A DNA stretch of 5,164 bases from CAZPUS01 sp964589825. Lineage in GTDB: Bacteria > Fibrobacterota > Chitinivibrionia > Chitinivibrionales > WJKA01. Numbering within the stretch: position 1 is the stretch's first letter; the number at the start of each line of letters is the position of its first letter. The stretch is from positions 1 to 5,164 of the forward strand of contig CAZPUS010000081.1 in assembly GCA_964589825.1 (NCBI GenBank), given 5' to 3'. The notes under the pieces are model-generated. The model did not search any database. It saw only the letters and a list, made by a program, of their open reading frames with translations, and was not told the DNA's origin. The translations under genes and the position numbers were made by a program. Shown in pieces: positions 1-5,164 of the stretch.

Positions 1-1346
1 TTAGCCAGGCTTACTGCATCGGAGGCGGCACACATATAGAATGTACCCGATTCGATTCCGCGGCGCGGGTGTGGATACGTGTAGGGTTCATAGCCGGGCC
101 GCTCACAGAGGTGGTAATCGCGAGCTTCTTTGATGTAATCGAAGTATTCACCCTTTACTTCAAAAGGACTGTAAACATCAGGTATGTCGCTCTTGAATTC
201 TAGATGCGGGTCTTCAAAAGTGTTATCCCACATGAAAATATCTCCCGCCCCGTATGTCGCCGGGTCAGTCCCCGTGTGATTCTCGCCGTATTGCTCGCCG
301 CTCTCCCATCCGATCTGGTAGGGAAGTGGATAATCGGGCAACTCCCATCCGTCGGGCGCTCGGCTTACATAGTTATCACCCGTCCAGGTACCATCAACCT
401 TGAATAAAACCGAAACATCTCCCGTGCACGTATTTCCCCATATGAGGGACTCGCCTCCACGGATGCATATCTCCCAAGATGAGCCGTTTATCTCATTATT
501 GTATATCTCCGAATAACGCGAAGAGTACGTATATGATCCCATCCAGGCCGGACGTGCGCCGTGCATATCTATTGCCCAACTGCCTCCGCCCCCCTCTTCC
601 AGCAGGTTATGACGAAATATGTAAATCGCCCCTTCACCTCCAGCTACTGCGTGATGACTGCCGGTAAAATAATTATCTTCAATGAAAAGAAATCCTCCCG
701 AACCGGGATTAACCTCGGGCCAACTTTCCTTGGAGCCGTTTATCACAATCGCGTAGTTGTCATTGTTTTCAAAGTCATTGTTGCTGATCAGCCCCATGCT
801 TTCGTTTCCATTGGTAATTGTTATCGTCGAACGCCTGAATAATGTAAACTTGCAGTCGTGGAGATAAAAATCCGTATTCATAAACATAAGACCTTTACCC
901 TCAAGATGGTCGCTTTGGTCATAACCTTGAAACCAGATGGCTGAAACCTCAACTCCGGGCCCGTTACTGAAAAATTCTATCATGTCGGACGACGTTTTAT
1001 AATCTCGATATAACTTCGTCCCATCCGCTCCGCTTCCTGCGCCCCTTATGTGAACGTCTGCCTTGCTGGATGGATAAAACCGAATTGTCCCGTCAATCGT
1101 AAAATTGCCCGCAGGCAGTTGAAGAATATCGCCTTCCGATGCCTCGTCCCAGGCTGCTTCGAGGTTGGGCCCGATGTCATTGCCATCCCCCGGGTCCGCA
1201 ACGTTAATTACCGCCCCGCTTGCGTCAGCCCCTACCGTCGGCAGAACGCAGAATGCGTAAATTAATAAAATTATCCACAGAAAGTTCAGCACGCGGGACC
1301 TCTCCACGACCGCCATTGAAATTAGACTCGAATTTTCTTTTCTCAT
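1..1346 (-). CDS. Secreted right-handed parallel beta-helix (pectate-lyase-fold) protein, 3' end missing
   Basis: The reading frame is open from an ATG at 1346 to the left edge (448 codons, no stop), so the C-terminus lies outside the window. Residues 20-40 form a hydrophobic export signal with likely cleavage after 'TVGA' (residue 40). Residues 46-115 look like the N-terminal cap of pectate-lyase-like folds ('GDILQLPAGNFTIDGTI'). Residues 120-330 contain short beta-helix rungs rich in Asn/Gly, such as 'FIEDNYF', 'YIFRHN' and 'EIYNNEI', with 'IDMHGAR' at 259-265. Residues 419-427, 'YEPYTYPHP', resemble the segment that often closes this family before a C-terminal sorting or Fn3 region. Such proteins bind or cleave polysaccharides, but no catalytic site is recognisable and no substrate is proposed. 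The start is uncertain: ATG 1346 and the in-frame ATG at 1316 both lack a good Shine-Dalgarno, whereas a GTG at 1292 has GGAGAGG six bases upstream but leaves no positive charge before the hydrophobic core. ATG 1316 gives the most typical signal-peptide length. Third codon positions look more A/T-rich than in the two upstream genes. Confidence 0.85.
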   Translation of the reverse strand, partial: MRKENSSLISMAVVERSRVLNFLWIILLIYAFCVLPTVGADASGAVINVADPGDGNDIGPNLEAAWDEASEGDILQLPAGNFTIDGTIRFYPSSKADVHIRGAGSGADGTKLYRDYKTSSDMIEFFSNGPGVEVSAIWFQGYDQSDHLEGKGLMFMNTDFYLHDCKFTLFRRSTITITNGNESMGLISNNDFENNDNYAIVINGSKESWPEVNPGSGGFLFIEDNYFTGSHHAVAGGEGAIYIFRHNLLEEGGGGSWAIDMHGARPAWMGSYTYSSRYSEIYNNEINGSSWEICIRGGESLIWGNTCTGDVSVLFKVDGTWTGDNYVSRAPDGWELPDYPLPYQIGWESGEQYGENHTGTDPATYGAGDIFMWDNTFEDPHLEFKSDIPDVYSPFEVKGEYFDYIKEARDYHLCERPGYEPYTYPHPRRGIESGTFYMCAASDAVSLA

Positions 1347-1446
1347 TTCAAACGTGATACTTTTTGGGGGAAGGCCGTAAAAGCTTGCGTGGACGTTTAC
1401 GAATAGCTGTGGATTACCATATGGGCCGCAGAAGTGGGGGCAAGCC

Positions 1447-4400
1447 TTACTGGAGTGTGTCCACCAGCTCGTAGGTCACCTTCCAGTATACGTCCAGGTC
1501 ACCGTGGTCGCTCTCAAAGGGCATCAGTTTTTTGAACAGGCCCGCATCGGTGGCGTTTGTGGTCGAGTAGACCGTTGAAGGCGGTCCCACGATGACGGAG
1601 TTTTGTGTGGTGCGCGGCGTATCGTCGCCGGTATAGCTCAGGCGCGTCTGTTTGTTTCCCACCGGGTCATCGCCACTGGTCTCGGGGCTACAGTCCATTT
1701 CGAGTATGTACATGGTGGTATAAATGTGTTCCCCGGGATCGATGGTATAGGTGTGGGGCTGCGACGCTTCTCCACCGGAACCAAACGAAACCGAATCGCC
1801 GATATCCATTTTGACCAGGTATGCACAGTCGTGCGGCAGGTTGACGATGGTGTCGTTAGTGCCGCCGGGCCGGTTCGAGTAAGCGGTCCAGATGTATTCC
1901 GCATTTGCTCCCTGGTCTTCTTCACTCAACGCATGGATTGAATGCAGATCCACGTGTACACGGGCTCTGCCGGTTGTTTTTACATTCTTAATGGTTCCGG
2001 CGACCAGCTCATAGTCGCTACCGGCGGACTCCTGCCGGTAGGTAAACGCACGGACGTAGTGTGTCGTATAAAAGCGACAGCCCAGCCGGTCGACCTCCAC
2101 CGTCGCGTCATCGCCGCCGAACTCCTCCTGACCGCATACCCGCACATCGGAGGCGACTTCACTGCCCGTATCAGGCAGCATCGCGAGCGAACCGGGATCG
2201 TATGCCTCCAGGGAATTTCTGTCTTCCGAGTAAAGAAAGAGCACCCCGTCGTAGCCGTCGTTGCCGATATCGCGCCAGCGGAAACGCACACGAAATCCAT
2301 TGTACGATGTCAACCCGTTGAGGCCGTTTCTGGCGAGGGTGAGTTCGTAGTTGTCAAGAGTCGGTATGGAGGTTGTCAGGGAAAGGGTGTAGGTGGTATC
2401 CACCGTTTGATCTTCCGAGCGAACACGCAGGTCCAGATTGAGGTCACCATAGTCCACGGCGGCATATCCCGAATAGACAAGACCCGTACTGTCTCGCTGA
2501 AGCGGTGTGCCCTCGATCGTCACCAGGTGCATGGGGTGCGCGGTTGTAACGACGAGGTGTACCTCATTATCTTTAAGCACACCGGGGGCGGTAACGGGAA
2601 AGGACGGATCGTGAGCGTTGTAAAAGGTGTCGATCACCTCGCCGGTGAAGCCCACCTCCTGTATGACGAGGCTGTCAATGGTTACCGAGGAGCTTGTCGG
2701 CCGGCGCAGGGGATCGGGGTCGTCGGCGTCGTTGATGCCGTCGCCGTCGGTGTCGGCCAGCGACGGATTGGTGTACACCGTGTCGCCATTGTGTTCCCAT
2801 CCGTTTACCTCTACTCCGTCCTGCAGACTGTCATCGTCACTGTCGACATCGCTGTCCGATAGTTTCAGTACGGTCTCAAGACGTGCGGGCAGCCCGTCCC
2901 GGTCGCTGTCTTTGCTGTAAATGATATCGACGATCTGTCCTGTCTGTACTTCCAGTTCTCCGACCGAATACGAGAGACCATCCACTGAAAGCACCGAGAA
3001 CACCTTGTCGTTGATATCGGTACGTACCACAAACCAGAACCCGTTGCTGTCGGGTTCGTGAGTGACACCGTCTACGGAAACCAGGCCGTGGTTTCCATCG
3101 TATTCGCCCTCCTGGTAAGGGATGTCGGCTGTTTCCAGAAGATCGGCACAGGTAACCGGGAAGTAGCGGTCCTTGGAACCGGTGGCGTTTACATTGTAAC
3201 GGTTCAGGGTGGCTACGTTCAGCTCATATGGGTCTTTGTCGGTCACACCGGGACCGTGGTCGACGCGGATCTTGGCGGTGAGTGCCGCCGTTGCGGTGAG
3301 CTCGTGGGTAAAATCCCTTTCGGTCCCGTCCTCGTCGATCATCGTGATCGTAAACCCCGACACATCGAGCACCAGCCCGTGTGCCCTGGTGCTCCACTCC
3401 TTGACTGTCTGGTAATCGAGGTCGGAATTGATAAAATTCATTGGTGCGTTGGTTTTTGATCCCGGCTCCAGGGTGAATTCCTGAAACACGGCATCGTTGT
3501 CCTGGAGGTTTAGGTTGCCCAGCACATTGAAGCGTTTTTTAGCCGAGTAGTTTAGGCTGTAGGCGGTCAATGTCATGCTTTTGACCGTATAGGCGATATT
3601 GCTGTTGTTGAGCACGTTGATGGCGACATCCACGTAGCCGCCGGTTATCTCTTTGGATTGTTCACGCGCACGCGTTTCCGCCTGCTCGAACGAGGAGACG
3701 TTTTGTCGTGACCACTCAGCGCCTGTTTCGTTGACACTTTCGGTAGTATAGCTGCCGTGTACGCTCTGCTCAAATCCGATTTCCCACTTCCAGTCCTTTC
3801 CTTCCTGACCGAACGACTGGCTTGATCCAACCTCCCAGCCATGCTCTATGCCTACCGAGGTGGCGAAGGATTGCGAATGCGTGTATCCCGAGGAAAATTC
3901 GTTGCCCCGGCTTACTACGACTTCTTCGGTTTCGGTCTCGCTGACGGTTTGTATCAACCGTATTTCCGGGGTTTCCACCTGCTCGATTTCCAGAGACGGC
4001 AGATCGGCGATAAGGGGGTTAAACTTGCGAGGGGCGGCCTGGGGACTGAACCAGCTCAGTTCTTTGCCGTCCTCCCAGCCATCCCCGTCCGTATCCGCCT
4101 TTTTGGGATCGGTCATGAACCTGTTGAGCTCTTCGAAATTGGATAGGCCATCGTTATCGTCATCGTTGTCATCCACCGGCGGCAGATCGATGAAGGTTAT
4201 ACTGTCCACGCTGTCGATCGTGTAGGAACGCATTCGCGGGCCGGTGAGAATGTTCAGGTATGTGAGGCTGTCTGTGGTGTCCTGTGAGGTCCCGAGTTGC
4301 ACCTTGTCAACATCGTGCAGCAAAAAAGAGGTGTTCCCGGTTGTATCGAAGATACGCAGGGACGAAACGGTGTGCGAGGGATACCGTTTTGTGAGCGTTA

Positions 4401-4521
4401 TGCTGTCCACGGTACAAATTGCACGGGATCTGGGGGTGCCCCGTACCGAGATTTCCATGTCGCGGGCCGTCAGAGTTGTAAAGACAATGAGTACGGCGCT
4501 GAGTGTCTGTATGTGTTTCAT
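1447..4521 (-). CDS. Secreted multidomain protein with anthrax-PA/binary-toxin-B-like pore-forming core
   Basis: This is a 1024-residue exported protein (numbering from ATG 4521). Domains in order are: signal peptide 1-19; three 'VDSI'-type modules at 22-44, 55-77 and 89-111; and calcium module 1 at 116-155 ('DDDNDGLSNFEE', 'DTDGDGWEDGKE'). Next is a PA domain-2-like region at 168-465: 'NPLIADLPSLEIE' at 168, amphipathic hairpin at 219-258, 'APMNF' at 359, 'LVLDVSGFTITMIDEDG' at 383-399, 'LTAKIRV' at 414 and 'CADLLETA' at 458-465. After that come a small beta region at 470-535, calcium module 2 at 536-606, a cadherin-like sandwich at 613-718 (closing 'SEDQTVDTTYTLSL'), an Fn3-like domain at 718-851 and an unrecognised terminal domain at 852-1019. 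In PA and its relatives this core oligomerises into a heptameric ring and inserts a 14-strand beta-barrel. That activity here is inferred from residue patterns, without an alignment program. PA14, a furin site and a C-terminal sorting domain are not seen. The ATG is preferred over the in-frame TTG at 4527 because GAGGAGG lies 8 nt before the ATG and only 2 nt before the TTG. It lies 49 nt after the small gene, so cotranscription is likely. Confidence is high for the gene and moderate for the family. Confidence 0.93.
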   Translation of the reverse strand: MKHIQTLSAVLIVFTTLTARDMEISVRGTPRSRAICTVDSITLTKRYPSHTVSSLRIFDTTGNTSFLLHDVDKVQLGTSQDTTDSLTYLNILTGPRMRSYTIDSVDSITFIDLPPVDDNDDDNDGLSNFEELNRFMTDPKKADTDGDGWEDGKELSWFSPQAAPRKFNPLIADLPSLEIEQVETPEIRLIQTVSETETEEVVVSRGNEFSSGYTHSQSFATSVGIEHGWEVGSSQSFGQEGKDWKWEIGFEQSVHGSYTTESVNETGAEWSRQNVSSFEQAETRAREQSKEITGGYVDVAINVLNNSNIAYTVKSMTLTAYSLNYSAKKRFNVLGNLNLQDNDAVFQEFTLEPGSKTNAPMNFINSDLDYQTVKEWSTRAHGLVLDVSGFTITMIDEDGTERDFTHELTATAALTAKIRVDHGPGVTDKDPYELNVATLNRYNVNATGSKDRYFPVTCADLLETADIPYQEGEYDGNHGLVSVDGVTHEPDSNGFWFVVRTDINDKVFSVLSVDGLSYSVGELEVQTGQIVDIIYSKDSDRDGLPARLETVLKLSDSDVDSDDDSLQDGVEVNGWEHNGDTVYTNPSLADTDGDGINDADDPDPLRRPTSSSVTIDSLVIQEVGFTGEVIDTFYNAHDPSFPVTAPGVLKDNEVHLVVTTAHPMHLVTIEGTPLQRDSTGLVYSGYAAVDYGDLNLDLRVRSEDQTVDTTYTLSLTTSIPTLDNYELTLARNGLNGLTSYNGFRVRFRWRDIGNDGYDGVLFLYSEDRNSLEAYDPGSLAMLPDTGSEVASDVRVCGQEEFGGDDATVEVDRLGCRFYTTHYVRAFTYRQESAGSDYELVAGTIKNVKTTGRARVHVDLHSIHALSEEDQGANAEYIWTAYSNRPGGTNDTIVNLPHDCAYLVKMDIGDSVSFGSGGEASQPHTYTIDPGEHIYTTMYILEMDCSPETSGDDPVGNKQTRLSYTGDDTPRTTQNSVIVGPPSTVYSTTNATDAGLFKKLMPFESDHGDLDVYWKVTYELVDTLQ
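2704..2916 (-). other. Region encoding a second TSP3-like calcium-binding module
   Basis: Residues 536-606 contain 'DSDRDGLPARLE', 'DSDVDSDDDSLQDGVEVNGW' and 'DTDGDGINDADDPDP'. These are Asp-rich loops of the thrombospondin-type-3/EF-hand-like kind, expected to bind several calcium ions. The module separates the pore-like core from the C-terminal sandwich domains. Calcium module 1 (residues 116-155) lies on the other side of the core, in the position of the PA calcium site. The G/C-rich CGTCGG-like DNA at about 2710-2760 is a by-product of the Asp/Gly codons. Confidence 0.75.
3127..4020 (-). other. Region encoding the PA domain-2-like pore-forming core
   Basis: This stretch encodes residues 168-465. 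From memory of the PA sequence, the landmarks appear in the same order. 'NPLIADLP' matches 'HPLVAAYP', and 'YVDVAINVLNNSNIAYTV' matches 'NANIRYVNTGTAPIYNV'. 'APMNF' followed by 'LVLDVSG' matches 'LAPIAL' followed by 'LRLDTDQVYG'. 'EDG' matches 'ENG' just after the PA Phe clamp, and 'TAKIRV' then 'LNVAT' matches 'TARIIF' then 'RIAAV'. 'VTCADLLETA' matches 'MTLKEALKIA'. Single short matches would mean little; the colinear series over about 300 residues is the evidence. The homology is a visual judgement that a profile search should confirm. Confidence 0.65.
4189..4458 (-). repeat. Three diverged 'VDSI'-type modules encoded in tandem (protein-level repeat)
   Basis: Three units of about 23 residues occur near the N-terminus of the large protein at residues 22-44, 55-77 and 89-111. 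Each begins with a hydrophobic strand ('MEISV', 'LRIFD', 'LNILT'). Each ends eight or more residues later with Val-Asp-Ser/Lys-Ile/Val-x-Leu/Phe ('VDSITL', 'VDKVQL', 'VDSITF'). A fourth copy in the upstream 144-residue protein is 'MLVHKADGTTDTIDVRSVEH' followed by 'MKF'. The DNA is not detectably repetitive, so the copies are old. Similar segments ending in 'IDSITF' directly follow the signal peptide in many secreted FCB-group proteins; their function is not known to me. Confidence 0.6.
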
Positions 4522-4529
4522 TCCCAATG

Positions 4530-4536
4530 CCTCCTC
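4530..4536 (-). promoter_or_regulatory. Ribosome binding site deciding the start of the 1024-residue protein
   Basis: The mRNA-sense sequence GAGGAGG sits 8 nt upstream of the ATG at 4521. It is only 2 nt from the alternative in-frame TTG at 4527, which is too close for initiation. The site therefore fixes the ATG as the start. Confidence 0.85.
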
Positions 4537-4570
4537 GTGTGTTATTATTGTTTTGAACGGTTTTTAAGGG

Positions 4571-5005
4571 TTAGCGAAGCGTTAGGGTCCGCACCGTGTG
4601 CTGCGTGCCGTCGGCCCATACGCGTACGATGTACATACCGGCACCAGGGGTAAAGGATATCCCTGTCTTGAAACGAAACGTGCCGGCCGCGACGTCGCGT
4701 CTCGAAAATGTGCCCACGATTCTGCCGCGAATATCGCTGACCTGGATTGTAAGGTCGCCGTTTCGCGGCATGTGTACCACGATGCCGTCGGGTGAGACGC
4801 GAACTGCCTTTTCAGGGACGCGAGGTTGCAGCGAGGAGGCATCGGGACGGGTAGCCGCCGGCTCTGCCGCGAATTTCATGTGTTCGACACTGCGTACGTC
4901 GATCGTGTCTGTTGTTCCATCGGCTTTGTGGACAAGCATACCGGTCGCCCGCAACGGCATGGTCAGTGCGAGCGAGACAAGCACAACCGTAATTGTGATA
5001 TGCAT
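4571..5005 (-). CDS. Small secreted protein: signal peptide, 'VDSI'-type module and type IX-style C-terminal sorting domain
   Basis: This is a 144-residue protein. Residues 1-20 form a signal peptide (hydrophobic 'ITITVVLVSLALTM', cleavage probably after 'PLRA'). Residues 22-46 form one strand-loop-'VRSVEHMKF' module like the three in the next gene. Residues 47-65 are an Ala/Pro-rich linker. Residues 66-144 are a beta-sandwich with the hallmarks of type IX secretion/FlgD-Ig sorting domains: 'GDLTIQVSDIRGRIV' at 83-97, 'AAGTFRF' near 106-112, 'GMYIVRVWADG' at 123-133 and a basic end 'LTLR'. Domains of this kind direct export across the outer membrane and surface attachment in FCB bacteria. Nothing resembling an effector or enzyme lies between signal and sorting domain, and the length is about that of the sorting parts alone. 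The ATG has GGAGG four bases upstream and gives a complete signal peptide. It is probably the first gene of the unit with the large protein. It could be a remnant of a larger cargo protein or a genuine accessory or anchor; I cannot decide. Confidence 0.88.
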   Translation of the reverse strand: MHITITVVLVSLALTMPLRATGMLVHKADGTTDTIDVRSVEHMKFAAEPAATRPDASSLQPRVPEKAVRVSPDGIVVHMPRNGDLTIQVSDIRGRIVGTFSRRDVAAGTFRFKTGISFTPGAGMYIVRVWADGTQHTVRTLTLR

Positions 5006-5008
5006 ATT

Positions 5009-5022
5009 CCCTCCCCGGGAGG
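5009..5022 (-). promoter_or_regulatory. Ribosome binding site within a small GC palindrome
   Basis: In mRNA sense, CCTCCCGGGGAGGG precedes the ATG at 5005. GGAGG is the Shine-Dalgarno, with 4 nt to the ATG. It can pair with CCTCC just upstream over a three-base CGG loop (stem 5018-5022 with 5010-5014). The ribosome site is certain enough; a regulatory role for the hairpin is only a possibility. Confidence 0.55.
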
Positions 5023-5164
5023 CGTGTGTGATTTTGGGGTGATGGTTCTTATCCTATCGAACGCGTGCGTTGACGGATGTATCTTTAAAGAAATATACTA
5101 TTTTGCCGGTGGAAACGGGGACGGAGTCAAATATTTTAATTTATTCTATGCGTGCAGGGGTTCG
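5023..5164. other. Upstream region of the small secreted-protein gene, no gene seen
   Basis: No coding frame is supported here. In minus sense there is an A/T-rich tract at about 5128-5148 and another A/T-rich patch at about 5081-5104. These are the sort of sequence in which a promoter for the downstream genes would be expected. A TTGACT (5125-5130) is present, but the nearest -10-like hexamers (TAGTAT, TATATT) are 24 and 27 nt away, too far for a canonical sigma-70 spacing. No promoter is called. Confidence 0.4.

Noticed and set aside
1..3. 'tta' at the left edge as the stop codon of the beta-helix gene
   Set aside because: It is out of frame with the ATG at 1346. The last complete codon is at 3-5, leaving two bases, so the gene continues beyond the window.
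1251..1253. Lipoprotein signal in the beta-helix protein (Cys at residue 33)
   Set aside because: The residues before the Cys (Tyr-Ala-Phe) do not fit a lipobox, and a normal signal-peptidase site follows at 'VGA'.
1347..1446. Possible terminator between the large gene and the beta-helix gene (CGTAAA...TTTACG, 1376-1401, and GCTTGC...GCAAGC)
   Set aside because: The stems are only 6 bp with long loops and have no following T-run in minus sense, so no terminator is called.
1363..1446. Imperfect direct repeat GGCTTGCCCCCA / GGCCTTCCCCCA in minus sense
   Set aside because: It matches 10 of 12 bases in a single pair about 70 bp apart, which is within chance for C-rich spacer DNA. There is no link to a known site.
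2704..2780. CGTCGG-like low-complexity DNA as a possible tandem repeat
   Set aside because: It is explained by Asp/Gly-rich calcium loops of the encoded protein; there is no fixed repeat unit.
1942..2862. A 306-codon open frame on the plus strand, opposite the large gene
   Set aside because: It is antisense to a well-supported gene with clear domains. It has no ribosome site or recognisable domain, and its length is explained by the codon bias of the minus-strand gene.
5092..5130. Sigma-70 promoter with TTGACT at 5125-5130
   Set aside because: The nearest -10-like hexamers are 24-27 nt away. The Bacteroidota-type TTTG/TAnnTTTG pair also fails on spacing.

Overview
The window holds three genes, all on the minus strand. 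Read in transcription order (right to left), they are a 144-residue secreted protein (4571-5005), a 1024-residue multidomain secreted protein (1447-4521), and the first 448 codons of a right-handed beta-helix protein (1-1346) that runs off the left edge. The gaps are 49 and 100 nt, with no convincing terminator or promoter inside, so one transcription unit is plausible but not proven. No RNA gene, mobile element, CRISPR array or tandem DNA repeat was seen.

Organism: all three proteins have N-terminal export signals. The small one ends in a beta-sandwich of the type IX secretion/FlgD-Ig sorting-domain style. It and the large protein also carry short modules ending in a 'VDSITF'-like motif, common in secreted proteins of the Fibrobacterota-Bacteroidota-Chlorobi (FCB) group. 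With moderate GC and clear Shine-Dalgarno sites on two genes, a Fibrobacterota-like or related candidate-phylum bacterium is my best guess. This is inference; there is no marker gene in the window.

The main point of interest is the 1024-residue protein. Its middle (residues about 116-465) follows, in order, the landmarks of the pore-forming part of anthrax protective antigen (PA) and clostridial binary toxin B components. These are a DxDxDG calcium module, an 'NPLIADLP' segment matching PA 'HPLVAAYP', and a Ser/Thr-rich amphipathic beta-hairpin. They are followed by an 'AP...LVLD...EDG' stretch and a 'TAKI...LNVAT' stretch. The hairpin shows clean alternation of hydrophobic and polar residues on both strands, as expected for a membrane-inserting beta-barrel hairpin. 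The PA14 domain, a furin-type activation site and the PA receptor-binding domain are not visible. In their place are three N-terminal 'VDSI' modules, a second calcium module, cadherin-like and Fn3-like sandwiches and an unrecognised terminal domain. I propose a surface or secreted beta-pore-forming protein of the PA superfamily. Whether it is a toxin, a translocase or something else cannot be told from sequence.

The small upstream protein has only a signal peptide, one 'VDSI'-type module, a linker and a sorting domain, and the large protein has no sorting domain. An accessory or anchoring role for the small protein is conceivable but speculative. The beta-helix protein looks like a pectate-lyase-fold surface protein of unknown substrate and may or may not be functionally linked.
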